The notes under the pieces are model-generated. The model searched no databases. It was not told the origin of the DNA and was given only the letters and a program-made list of their open reading frames with translations. A DNA stretch of 64,000 bases from Canna indica (Eukaryota; Streptophyta; Magnoliopsida; Zingiberales; Cannaceae). A program made the position numbers and the translations under genes. The stretch is taken from contig CP136894.1 in assembly GCA_034359265.1 (NCBI GenBank), positions 30,968,501 to 31,032,500 on the forward strand, given 5' to 3'. The stretch's first letter is position 1. Every line of letters begins with the position of its first letter. This document shows positions 1 to 10,800 of the stretch, in pieces.

Positions 1-797
1 TCTAAATGAGATTTCTAAATCAAATTGTTGACTTAGATCAAACTTTTTCAATTTTGAGTCTCCTAAGGTGAGTTATTTGTCATTTTATCCATTTACACAT
101 GATTTTTGAATTTTAGCCACATGGATATAAATCATGAGTAAGCTCAAACATGTTTATCAAGTTTCAACTTAAAATAAAGTCTCTAAAATAGAAATTCTAC
201 CTAGGGCACATTTCATTTTCATTCAAACAAGGTTTCATGAAAATGCAAAGAATTGATTCTACATAACGATGCTGGCAATTAAATGAGTTCATTGGCAATA
301 TCAAAATGCAAAGAATTGATGGTCTAAAATGAGAAGATATTAAGGAAAGTAAAAAAAACAGCATTTGGCAATCTTAGAAAATTACTGCTCATATAAATAA
401 GCATATTTCCCATCTTTAAAAAATAATGATTCTCAGTTCATTATTGCTTATTATGCTTCAAAATCAAATCCAATTCCATATACCCAAACAATCTAAATAC
501 CTAAAGTTTTGTGGCCAGCATAATTCCTTATATTTTTAGGAGAAACTTATTTAATGACAACCAAATGGCAATTGACAACTATATTCCAGAAGGGCCCTTG
601 ACAAAAATTGGGAAACTTAGTTGAAAATGCCTCTTCTTTGACCATGAGAAATTTTAATTTTATATAGATATATACTCAATTTTTCATGTGATGATTTTTC
701 TTTCCTTTTTACTTAATGTCTGAAGTCAAGCAGGATGAAGTAAATCAACCAATTATATACTACAAAGAAAAGCCTACCAAATTATGAGATAGCTAAC
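1..797. other. AT-rich intergenic or old intron sequence
   Basis: No coding region, repeat array or RNA gene is recognisable here. The part next to 798 begins with a GT-type splice donor on the minus strand, directly after the sterol glucosyltransferase-like exon, so some of this may be former intron of that gene remnant. I saw none of the later conserved blocks of that enzyme family on either strand. Confidence 0.5.
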
Positions 798-1029
798 CTG
801 CAAACATTTTCCAATAGCAACAAATGGCTGCACATTGCCTCGTGTCCCAACAATAAGGATGACTATTTGCATAAGAGGTCATCCACGAGTACAGGTTGTT
901 TCGCCATTCTCATCCATGGGTAAATATTTTCTAATGCATCATCATCAATGGTTTATTGTAGTGTACAGATTGTAGAATATTGCTTGGAACATCAACCACA
1001 ATAGTTCCATCATCCAGTTCAACATCTTG
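798..1029 (-). pseudogene. Sterol 3-beta-glucosyltransferase (UGT80-like) exon remnant
   Basis: On the minus strand three blocks read as a UGT80-type protein. The first contains VELDDGTIVVDVPS. A linker with DDDALENI follows. The last contains ILIVGTRGNVQPFVAIGK, the conserved start of the glycosyltransferase domain (usually GTRGDVQPF; here D is N). The exon ends in CAG followed by GT, a proper splice donor. The blocks lie in different frames, with stop codons near both shifts, so this cannot be translated through. UGT80 enzymes move glucose from UDP-glucose to membrane sterols. No catalytic part is present here. It is a broken gene fragment or the last trace of a decayed gene. The identification rests on family knowledge, not on a search. 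Confidence 0.7.
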
Positions 1030-2398
1030 AGTTGTAATATACCAAGTAAAACAAAAAAGAGGGCAAATAAACTTTCATTATACAACCATCTTACAAAGAC
1101 AAAACATCGTGTGCATGACTTTCAAAACAAAGTTCAAAGAAAAGTATTACAATTGTTGTTGGCCTTAAAAAAATCCTCAAACAGTAGATCCATGTTCATT
1201 CCACAAGCAATCCCCTCCGCTATTAGAGATGCAGCGGAGGACGTACGTGAACATAGCGAAGTCAGATTTCTATTTTATTGATCCGAGGGAGGGAAGCAAT
1301 GTGAAATCTACTTCAAAATGTGTTGTAAATCGTAGCATAAAATTACTATCATACGCTGATGGAGGATTTGGATCCCCCCCCACCGACTTGTAAATTTATT
1401 AATCACTTACAAAATTCATAAACTTACATGAATGAAACACTTAATAACATTAAGATCGTCTTTCTATATTTGTATTCCGTCGCCATCTTGGATGACTACG
1501 GAAGGAGAGGAGGAGAGCTAGCAAATCATGAAATAATGAATTCCTCATGTACATCCATTAGTAAATCCTTCATAGATAAAAAAGGTATGAAGCTAGTTTG
1601 GAAATAAAAAAACCACTATTTTGATTAAAATAATCACAATTAGCACCTTATTCATGGCGCCGCATAGCCGCATATACCCTATATAGACCTTGACTTGAAC
1701 CCTATAACCATGCCTAGCCTGCACCTAATAAACTATCTAAAAACCCTAAACAAATCCATGCATGGAATTGATAAGCTATCTAAATTCAAAACCTCAAACT
1801 CTTAATTTTATTCTTGATAATCCACAATCGTATTGCTTAGCATTATCTGTTCATTTATTGTACCCTGGATCAACATTTTGACCACATCCACAATCGTATT
1901 GCTAAAGTAGGGAGCAGAACTTCATCAAAGAAAGTCAAAAGTGAATCGTGTTGACCATATCAATGATAATGGATAACTCTTGATGGGCGAGCTACAGGTT
2001 CTCCACCAAACCCTGCCAGGGCCAAGTCTATTGAGGTGCGGGAGAGGCCTCCTTAGCATTCGTCTTCTGCTTCTTCCTCGTGTGAGAAATCGATCTGCCG
2101 AAGCATGTCGAGAACTCAGAAATGCTTCCTCGTACTTCGAAAAATGCTTCAGGAAATGTGCACCTTGAAATATAAGAAATTAAGAACTCAGAAATCTATC
2201 CATCTACTCTCACTTTTGGGCATCTGGATCTACTTTACGTCAATACATCAGATTATATAATTCTCCTACATAACAAAAGATTTCTATGAGTAAATATAGT
2301 TGAATGTCTCCCATATATACTATCCATGGTTTGAAGTTATATACTATATTAATCCATTCAATAGCCTGAGAAGAGTCACTTCTTCTTCTTCTTCTTCT
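1030..2398. other. Intergenic stretch, nothing firmly recognised
   Basis: Mostly AT-rich sequence. There is a run of eight C at about 1373-1380. A less AT-rich patch at about 1980-2170 reads on the plus strand as an open frame rich in Arg, Leu and Ser, which might be the remains of an exon; I do not recognise it. A CTT/TTC microsatellite sits at about 2379-2400. Confidence 0.4.
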
Positions 2399-2575
2399 TC
2401 AAGCTTCTCGTAGAGCATTCACAGCGCCCGAGACCACAAACTCGATCGCCACGTCCGACACTTGGAACGTCTTTTTCACCAACACAGGCATTGACTGCGC
2501 GTGGTTCAAGTAGCCTCCCTACCGCTCTCGCAGCTCAGCAACCCGTCAAACACTTTCTTCTCCAAAACAATGTTG
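2399..2575 (-). pseudogene. U-box E3 ubiquitin ligase (PUB family) C-terminal fragment
   Basis: Read on the minus strand, this GC-richer patch gives VFDGLLSCESGREA, then after a one-base shift LNHAQSMPVLVKKTFQVSD, VAIEFVVSGAVNAL and a stop. This resembles the last armadillo repeat of plant U-box E3 ligases of the PUB20-24 type, where a conserved segment ends in VSxxATEFVVSALWKLC. The U-box and the other repeats are absent and the reading frame is broken once. It is probably a fragment captured or left by rearrangement. Base composition differs from the AT-rich surroundings. Family assignment is by recognition of the motif only. Confidence 0.55.
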
Positions 2576-3681
2576 TTCTTGCTCTTTGTTTTCTAACACT
2601 ACACCATGCATGGATCACATGTCTCTCTCTATACATCTTTCTTTGTCATAGAGGATCAAGATATTTGAATTTTCCAATATCCTATTTGCAGCAAGAAAAA
2701 CATGAATGCATATATGCTTTTGTCTTGGCTAAGAAAAGCATCTTCTGCCATGAAGAATTTAACAATTTTGAGATAATTAATTAATGAAAAGGAAAATAGT
2801 AGCAGTAAACAACACCCACAATTATTGGCATATCCACCGTAGACCTAGCATGCTATGATTGTCCATTTATTTGATTGTAAGTCTTCATACTCCATTTTAC
2901 TGAAGATGTGAAGATAATGGATGTAATGTTGAAATTGCTCATGAAGTCTCTCATGTATGCAATCTGACACAAAAATCAAATTGAAACTGGATTGTACCAA
3001 TAGTCTCTCATGTATGCAACCTGACACAAAAATTAAATTGAAACTGGATCAAAAACCAAATTGAAATTGGATCCTACCAGAAGAAGAACTACTCGGGTGG
3101 TACGTACCTGGCGACTTGCTGTTGCTACACAAATCTTTTGAAGCCATGAAGTGTTTCAAGAAAATTATAGCAAGTTAAGAAAATTCAATTAAGATAAGCA
3201 TGCATGTTTGTACATTTTCAGTAACTCAGTAACCCTCTGACACAACAAATTTGTATATATGGATGGCTTCATAAATTAATATTATTGTGTGTACTAAGAA
3301 GAAAAAGAAGAAGCTTGATTCTGCTTACTGAATGTACATGTGGCGGTGTTGATGGTGGTGAATTCATCGTTGTACATGAACATATTCACCTTCTCCTTTG
3401 CGATTCAGATCTGGTTGAGAGGGTTATCGGTGGTTCGGCGAAGTGGACCCGTCAGTATAGTGAAAGAGGGAGATCCGAGATCGGGATTTGGAGATTCGGA
3501 GTTGCTTTGGTAAGTGAAGGTGAAGCAGAGCCGGACAGTCCGGCGGGGTGGTTGCGGCGTCCGATGGCTCGACGAAAGTGGAATATTAGAGGTCGTGAGA
3601 AGGAGGTGTGCGGTCCAACAACGTAATGAGTTCCTTGCAAGCTAAGAATTTGTTGGGGATTTATAGGATAGAGATGATGCA

Positions 3682-3803
3682 GTGGGTGAGAACAGTTACA
3701 TGAGAGAAGGTAATGAGAAGTAAAGAGCACAATTAAGAGAGAGTGGGTGAGAATCGTTACATGAGAGAAAATAATAAGAAGTAAAAAACACAATTAAGAG
3801 AGA
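3682..3803. repeat. Two-copy tandem repeat, 61-bp unit
   Basis: Two adjacent copies begin with GTGGGTGAGAA at 3682 and 3743. They differ at a few positions only. Both are purine-rich on the plus strand. No coding role is apparent. Confidence 0.85.
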
Positions 3804-4365
3804 GATTAAAGAGAACAGTTAAGAGGAGGAGACGTGTGAGAGAAGAGGGGACAGTAAAGACAACATGTACGTGTGAGAGAGACGAAAGAGGAGAAAATAA
3901 TTCAAAAAAATAAAATTTATCTAAAAATTCTAAAATTGACATGTCAACGATACTGGTTTATGAAAGTGTCACGTGACACTTTTGAATATTGCTTATATAT
4001 ATATAATACTTACATTTTATTAATATGCTCACACCAATGAAAAATTACTTCTAATATAAAAATGTCACGGGTCACGAGGCTTGCTAAAACTTGAGGATAC
4101 GAGGATTTTTGGAATTAAGCTGATGAAACATCTATTTAAAGTATTTAAATGGATGTTACATTTTATTTTCTCTCTCTAAAATTAATGATATTTTTTTATT
4201 ATTTTAAAAAGTAATTTAATGGTTTTTTATTATTTCAAAGTTAACCTATGATTTCTACTATTATAATATTAGAATACATAGTTTAGAAATTATTATTTGA
4301 AATATGTTCTTTATTATTAAAAATCAAACTAATATTATTGTGAGCATTATACGTTACACTTTTAC

Positions 4366-4400
<35 letters not shown>
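4366..4400. repeat. TTA trinucleotide microsatellite
   Basis: About 11 to 12 uninterrupted TTA units. It is translated as poly-Tyr in one frame, which is not a gene. Confidence 0.95.
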
Positions 4401-4598
4401 GCTACATCATGTGGTTGCTAGGTAGAATTTATTATTATATTATTTTTTTATATAAATGTTTACACTATTTCAATAATATTAACCAAGTTACCTAAAATGT
4501 TAATATTGTTATTTTTAATTTATTTATCATTCTATTTTTTTTTAAAAAAAAAGCAACTACCTTTTGGAAGTTAATATTTTCCTTCTTATAAAGTATTA

Positions 4599-4620
4599 GG
4601 GTGTGTTTGGTTAGCGAAAA
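4599..4620 (+). repeat. Left terminal inverted repeat of the Harbinger-type element
   Basis: Begins GGGTGTGTTTGGTTAGCG immediately after a TTA. The first 15 bases pair with the right end apart from two mismatches. Confidence 0.85.
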
Positions 4621-5929
4621 TTATTTTGTATTTTCATTTTGAAGAAAACGAAAATGATTTTCTATTTTTCTATTTTCTGTTTTGATGTTTTTGTTTTTTA
4701 AAACACGTTTGGTTAACGAAAATAAAATGTGTTTTCATGAAAATGAAAACTGTCAAAACTTGTTTGGTTATACAAAACAATGTTGATTTTCAGGATATTT
4801 TTCAGTTGAGAACATGAAAACTAGTTTGGTTTACCAAAACAACGAATTTGTTTTCGAAATAAATATTATATTTTAAATTAAATTTTAAAATATTTTATAT
4901 AAGTTATTTGTACATTGTCAATATTATAATATTTAAAAATATTAAATATAATATTTTAAATTAATAAAAAAATCTAATTAGATATTTATTATACAATTTA
5001 TTATATTAATTTAAATTAATATAATATTTTAAAGTAAAAAAATATTTTGTTTAGATATTTATTATATTATTTTTAATTATATTTTTTTTTGATGAATGAA
5101 AGGTGTTTAAAAAAATTCTCAAATTTATTATAATTATTTAAAATGATATTGAAACTAGTACCAAGTATAACTCAATTTGAAGAATTAGAATGATACTTGT
5201 ATCAATATCAAGTCAAATACAAACTTTGATAAGAAAGAATCTCTCAAATAAATTTTATTAAAAAAATTGTCATATACAGGTACAAAAAAGATACAAAAAT
5301 TACACATAAAGAAAAAAAATCCATATGATACAACAAATTTTTATCTTCCATTAGTTACAAATTTAAAATGATACATGAAACAATAATATTGACCACCTCT
5401 TGCTAATATTGACCACCTCTTGCCGCATCTTCACTTTTAGCTGCGAGATCATCTTGTTAGTGAATAAAATATAGGGTTGTTTGAATATTGCACATCTCTA
5501 ATAAAAAATGAGATGGTTTCTCCAATTCTAAACCCCATGTATGACTTTGATATATGAAAAAAAAGATAACTTGAAATAAAACCAAAATAGTTTTATCAAC
5601 AAACTCAAAAAAAAAATTTGATAGTCTTACATTTATTTCAAATTAAATTAAAAATTAATTATTTAAAAATAAAAGCCATACATTTTATTAATGTATGGCT
5701 GATATCTTGATGCAAATTATACTTTAAAATCAAAGTAGCAGTGTAATCTATACTTTTAAAAAACTTCACATATAGCAGCTCATTGTAATCTATACTTTTA
5801 AAATTGAAGTGAATTCAACTACTTAAATTATGAAACAAATCAGCCCTGATCATACTGTAAATTACACTTAAATCATGAATCAAATCAGTCCTGACCATGA
5901 TATACTGTAAAACCAAAAGAGAATAGTAG
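4621..5929. other. Subterminal AT-rich part of the Harbinger-type element
   Basis: The first 250 bases are rich in GAAAAC/GTTTTC motifs and TTTGGTTA-like copies, similar in composition to the right subterminal region (about 11500-11740). The rest is AT-rich without a coding region. A short direct repeat (TTGACCACCTCTTGC) occurs twice near 5390-5424. Confidence 0.5.
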
Positions 5930-7170
5930 TTCACCATGTATAAATAATAACTCAGCCATGAACTTAGTCAACAACAAATCCAACAACTGAGAGCTATGAA
6001 CTAATCAACACTATTGTAAATAACTCAGCCATGAACTTAGTGAACAACAAATCCAACAAAAAGCTATAAACTAAGTCAACAGCAGATCCAAAAAACTAAT
6101 CACTGAAGCAGATGCATCAATAACATAAACAAAACCATCCGCAATGTTCAAACTCAGCCATGAACCAACAATAACAGTAGAACAAAAAGAGAAAGTAGCA
6201 GTTCACTAAAACCATCCGCAAGGTTCAAACTCAGCCATGAACCAACAATAACAGAAAGAAACAGTTCACTGAAACCATCCGCAAGGTTCAAACTCAGTCA
6301 TGAACCAACAATAACAAAAAGTAGCAGTTCACTAAAATTGAAATGAAATCAACTACTTAAATCATGAAACAAATCAGCACTACTGTAAACAACTCAGTCA
6401 TGAACTTAGTGAACAACAAATCCAACAGAGAGCTATGAACTAAGTCAACAGTAGATCCAAAAAGCTAATCACTTTTGATTAGCTAATCACTATTGATTAA
6501 CTAATCATTGAAGCAGATGCATCAATAGCATAAACAAAAAATGGTTCAAAAATGGTTCAAACTCAGCCATGAACCAACAATAAGAGAAAGTAATAGTTCA
6601 CTAAAACAATTCGCAAGGTTCAAACTCAGCCGTGAACCAACAATAACAGAAAAAAATAGTTCACTGAAACCATCCGCAAGGTTCAAACTCAGTCATGAAT
6701 CAACAATAACAAAAAGTAGCAGTTCACTAAAATTGAAATAAAATCAACTAATTAAATCATGAAACAAATCAGCACTACTATAAACAACTCAGCCATGAAC
6801 TTAGTGAACAATAAATCCAACAAAGAGCTATGAACTAAGTCAACAGCAAATCCAAAAAGCTAATCACTATTGATTAGCTAATCACTGAAGCAGATGCATC
6901 AATAACATAAATAAAAAATGGTTCAAAAATGATTCAAACTCAACCATGAACCAACAATAACAGAAAGAAATAGTTCACTAAAACCATCCGCAAGGTTCAA
7001 ACTCAGTCATGAACCAACAATAACAGAAAGTAGTAGTTCACTAAAATTGAAATGAAATCAACTCAGCCATGAAACCATCCGCAAGGTTCAAACTCAGCCA
7101 TGAACTGAGCAACAACAGCCATGAATTGATCAATAACAGCCACCAACAATAGCCAACAACATCGATATAG
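5930..7170. repeat. Tandem and higher-order repeat region inside the Harbinger-type element
   Basis: A degenerate unit of about 50-65 bp with the core CCATCCGCAAGGTTCAAACT and CAGCCATGAACCAACAATAA recurs at about 6133, 6211, 6274, 6669, 6983 and 7072. A longer block that starts AAAATTGAAATGAAATCAAC is repeated at 6334, 6729 and, shortened, at 7043, giving a higher-order period of about 395 bp. Translation gives a repetitive peptide, but stops in all copies argue against coding. Such subterminal arrays are common in DNA transposons and may bind transposase; that is inference. Confidence 0.85.
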
Positions 7171-7600
7171 AATTGAGCAATAACAGCCAACAACAACAGC
7201 CACCAACAGTAACGTAAGATTCATATAAATGTTGGGCGATGAAGAAAATGTGCACCATCATTAATTGATGATCGCCTCCAATTCATTGCCCACACAAGAA
7301 ATGGCATGCCCATTATCTCATTTATAGAAACACAACCAGAAATACAATCATATAAGCATACACAATAAGCATACACAAAACATATATAGTATAATGGGCA
7401 ATATTGATCTACGACATTAGGAAGGAAAGTGCACACACCTATTGATTGGGTATCGCCTCCATTTCCTTTCCGATATGAAATCAAATAACACATGTGCAAG
7501 AAAGGAATCAAATGTCTAAGTCAAACATACAAAGTATTAAAATTCAAGTCAAATATACACACTGCTCAAATACAAGTTAAATAATATCCGGCATCTAGAT
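7171..7600. other. Non-coding interior of the Harbinger-type element
   Basis: Runs from the CAACAACAGCCA-rich end of the repeat region to the 3' side of the GRF zinc-finger gene. No conserved domain is visible. It may hold the 3' untranslated region of that gene. Confidence 0.4.
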
Positions 7601-7945
7601 CTATTTATACATAAAAACAACCATAATGATAACCACTAGGATTATCCCCTTCGTGACCAAAGCTTGAAGTTTGTCTACTTTGGCCACCAACATATTTATG
7701 TCTCTTCTTAAATAATCCAGGCCACTATTACGATTGACTTCTTCTTCACCTTCATCTATAGGTGTGATGGGTGTAAACCAGCGAAAAAACCCACATCCGG
7801 GATTGTTCTGACATACTGCATATAATCGGTCTGGATTATCTTTTGATTCACTAATCCTTACACCAGCTCGATTGCCACACGTACATCTTTTATTGATATA
7901 TTTGATATAATTTCCATTAGTATTTATTGAACTCGAAGCTGTCAT
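7601..7945 (-). CDS. GRF-type zinc-finger protein with C-terminal membrane segment (114 aa)
   Basis: The protein has a GRF zinc finger at about residues 20-58, with Cys in CTCGNRAGVR, AVCQNNPGCGFFRWF and the GRF-like aromatic end. A charged linker and a short amphipathic helix (DINMLVAKVDKLQALV) follow. A strongly hydrophobic tail, GIILVVIIMVVFMYK, looks like a single membrane anchor. Small plant proteins with this GRF plus tail-anchor layout are often found in or near transposable elements; their role is not established. GRF fingers in other proteins bind nucleic acid. The frame is complete from ATG to stop. It lies about 440 bp downstream of the Myb/SANT gene on the same strand and is probably part of the element's cargo. 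Confidence 0.7.
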   Translation of the reverse strand: MTASSSINTNGNYIKYINKRCTCGNRAGVRISESKDNPDRLYAVCQNNPGCGFFRWFTPITPIDEGEEEVNRNSGLDYLRRDINMLVAKVDKLQALVTKGIILVVIIMVVFMYK

Positions 7946-8382
7946 TCTAATTTAACAAAACCAATATTTTGCATTAGAATATATATTACACAAAAATAAG
8001 TCAAGTTACACAAAAGCAAATTAATGTTACTAAAATACAAGTTAGCTACATGTCCCATTCTAATTCAATGTCTATGTCTATTGGCCCAAAGTTGATCTGC
8101 GATCTCTTCCCGAATCGCATGCATCACATTTTGAGATGATTCACTACCATATTGTTGAAAATGTGCAGTATTAAACAAGTTGAAAATGTGTAGTATGAAT
8201 TCTACAGCAACACAAGTTCAAGAATTCTACAGCAACTACAAGTTGAAGTTAATGCTAAAGCAACCTACTAAAAGTAAACTAACAAGTTCAATTACAACCC
8301 CACATAGTTGAGTATTTAGTACAGCCCCACGTTAGGAGCATTTAGTACAACCCCACATTAGGAGCATTTTAGCTTAAAATAT

Positions 8383-9380
8383 TTACATAAAATTGATGCT
8401 ATATATTCCCATGCACCACGATACAACACCTTCATCATCTAAAGCTGCAAAAAAATTACGAGCATCAGGATTTTTTATTAGAAAATTTATAACATGGTTG
8501 TTAACTTGATTATCTAGGCCAAAACTCTGCAGCCTTGAAATACACGATGCGGGTGACTTGGGCACTACTTGAGGAGGACCAGTGACACTTGTTTCCTTAA
8601 CTGCGATTCCACCCAACTTATCTATTAGTGCAGCTGCAGCAGATAATGCTTGGGCCGAACATTGAGATGAATTACCTCTTTTCCTCGATCGACCACTACA
8701 TGACCCCAATGGAATGTTAGGGGAGACCCTACGCAAAAGGGGTTCTGGACCACCACTTGAATCTGTCCCCTCATGCTCATGTGCTCTCAATAGTCGTTTC
8801 CCTCGACCTATATGTCTAAACTCATTCTCAACCCGACGCTCTTCGTCCGAGGTCAAAGGTACTTGAGAAGAGGAACGAGCTAAGTGGCCCGTTGCAGACT
8901 TATTAGCAAATGATAATTCCATCAGGTCATAAAACTTAGGTGGACCATTTTTGAACATTTTGAATGAATCTCCAAGAGTTTGTGAACCAACAATTTTTTA
9001 TTTGTACATTGTTGTTATAAGACTCATAACAAGAAAAACTACTAATAAAAGACGTACCGAAGACCGGTTCCAAACAGTTTCATCAGCTTCAATAATATTT
9101 GTGTCAGGGTTCCAGGTTACTCCGGTATGATTAATTAGCTCTTTGAAAGATCGATAAGTTCTATGAAGACGACATTTTTTTGTCTACACTTATCAAACCC
9201 AAATTTGCCCCCAAACCTTTCCTCCAACTTATCACTAATCTCCTCCCAACTTTTCTTATCATAGTTGGTGGTACCATGTTGCCTTGTGTACTCGGCCAAA
9301 ATTTTTAAAAATTCTTCAGTTACAAGGTGGGCCCACTCAGCCACATTTTCTCTTGGTTTGTGGTGGCCACCCATATTCAA
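8383..9380 (-). pseudogene. Myb/SANT-like DNA-binding protein, PIF/Harbinger ORF1 type
   Basis: The 5' part (from 9380 down) encodes a Myb/SANT-like domain: FLKILAEYTRQHGTTNYD, KKSWEEISDKLEERFGGKFG and KCRQK. A one-base shift in a run of seven T on the plus strand (9175-9181) then breaks the frame. In the shifted frame the domain continues as HRTYRSFKELINHTGVTWNP and ADETVWNR to about 9057. A GT donor and a short intron probably follow. The second exon (ending at 8383) contains FYDLMELSFANKSATGHLAR, TSDEERRVENEF, a low-complexity Ser/Gly region and a C-terminal domain ending ARNFFAALDDEGVVSWCMGI. This layout is that of the Myb-like protein which accompanies the Harbinger transposase and helps it bind DNA. 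The single frameshift makes it a recent pseudogene, or a sequencing error in the homopolymer. Confidence 0.75.
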
Positions 9381-9613
9381 CTATTTATTCTACAATCGTA
9401 AACCAAAATAGAATAGAAATAGATCATGTAAACAGTAGAGTAATGAATTGAACAGAACAAAGAAATGGGGAATTGGTCCACCAAATGAACTTCAAAGAAA
9501 TGAAAACCTTTTGACAGTAGAGTAAAAATCATGCAAAATAATTGAACAGAACTGCATTCCAATTTCACCCAGATAAATTATCTTATACACAAACTTTGGT
9601 TAAATGTTAATAG

Positions 9614-9746
9614 GATCTGGGCAAATAGGCAGTCTGCTGCTAGGTCAAAAGAAAGAAAAATGTGCTATATTGGAGAGCTTGAGCGAAAAATACTAACACT
9701 GCAAACAGAAGCAACAACATTATCAGCTCAATTAACATTATTACAG
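9614..9746 (+). pseudogene. Captured exon of a group I bZIP transcription factor (VIP1/bZIP29-like)
   Basis: A single exon bounded by an AG acceptor and a GT donor encodes the bZIP core. The basic region is [12 protein letters not shown] with the invariant Asn and Arg spacing. The start of the leucine zipper is [18 protein letters not shown] followed by LSAQLTLLQ. Group I bZIP genes of plants have an exon with these borders, so the fragment probably came with its flanking introns. The zipper continuation and the rest of the gene are missing. It lies on the plus strand inside the Harbinger-type element, opposite to the Myb/SANT gene. The usual MRYIAELERKVQ appears as [12 protein letters not shown], so the copy has drifted. 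The source gene is not in the window. Confidence 0.8.
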
Positions 9747-10800
9747 GTATGGGTTCCCTTTAAGTTTTGTAAAGGAAAGCTACTATTAGTTGTTTGTCCT
9801 TACAAGGTCATGCATGTTACCAAGTTCATCAATCTATATCTATGTTGGAAGAACTTAACCGAATTGAAAATAGAACTGGATGAATGAGAAAACAAATCCT
9901 TACTATATCCAGGAGAGAACTGGTGAAAGAAGAAAAAGAAGAAAAATATTACCCAGAACCCAATAATCAATCAAATAATGAGACATTGTTGTTTTCTAGG
10001 AATGAGAAAGGAATACCTACATTTTAAAGAAAGAGAGATGCCTCACCATCCAAGACAGACAACAACAACTCAGTATGTGTACTAAACTTTAGAACTTCAT
10101 TAGTGGATCAATAATTAATGGATATTGTAAGGTAAATGTATGTAAGTAACAATGTAATTCAAAAGAAAAAAAACAATTGTAATTCAAAACCCGCAGTACT
10201 AATTAATGAAAAATAATTTAAATACTCTCTTTTTCTAATGAAATACTTTCCAATATTTTATTAAAATGGGAATTTGATAACTCAAAATATATCAAAACCA
10301 AAATTCACCTAAACATCCATTTGAGAATTTGGAAGTTTTCTCAGCTTAACCATAACTCACTATGTAAAATTTTCCCTGGCTTTTCTGTATTTGACAAGTG
10401 AATCAGAAAACAACAATCACAGTAAAATATCACACATGATGGATAAGTAGAGAAGAAAAAAAGTACAGTTACCAATTGAATGAAAAATTTGATTTGAATT
10501 ATCAGGTGGAAGAACTCAGGTTACTAGAGCAAGTTAAGAACTTCAAATTCTTTTATATTTAAGTCTCGGTTCTTATTCTAGTGACATCATTCTCGAAAGA
10601 AAAGAAAAAAATAGAAAAAGATACAAAGACAAATTGCACTGCATGGATTGGCTATAGAAATGATTTAAAGACAGATTGCTTATCCACATTTTTCTCAATA
10701 TGCACTTCTAAATCTAAACAAATTGCACAACTTGTAGATATCAAACCCTAATTGCACAAAAAAATATAAAATACAGATATCATATCAAACCCTAGATCTG
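9747..10800. other. Non-coding interior of the Harbinger-type element
   Basis: The first part may be captured intron of the bZIP gene. I did not find the next bZIP exon. The remainder is AT-rich and shows no recognisable coding region. Confidence 0.4.

Larger units (their letters stand above)
2576..4598. other. Intergenic DNA with a GC-richer island at about 3320-3626
   Basis: Most of the stretch is AT-rich and I see no gene. A GC-richer island at about 3320-3626 is open on both strands. On the minus strand an ATG at 3383 follows a pyrimidine-rich leader-like sequence and could be the 5' end of a lost gene, but the open frame that follows is short and I recognise no domain. The overlapping frames on either strand here are not supported as genes. 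Confidence 0.35.

Noticed and set aside
1027..1281. 84-codon plus-strand frame
   Set aside because: It starts at the edge of the UGT80-like remnant, has no domain and ordinary intergenic composition.
1375..1400. Possible replication or control element at a C-run
   Set aside because: A short homopolymer alone is not evidence for any function.
3285..3793. Overlapping frames of 113 codons on both strands
   Set aside because: No recognisable domain on either strand and one of them runs into the 61-bp tandem repeat.
6541..6741. Repetitive peptide with FKLSHEPTI-like units
   Set aside because: Chance translation of the tandem repeats inside the Harbinger element; other copies of the same repeat contain stops.
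5930..7170. CRISPR-like array
   Set aside because: Repeats are imperfect, of variable length and without uniform spacers, and the DNA is from a plant.
9850..9890. Next exon of the bZIP gene
   Set aside because: The peptide there ([11 protein letters not shown]) is only faintly like the zipper continuation and has no good splice acceptor in the right phase.
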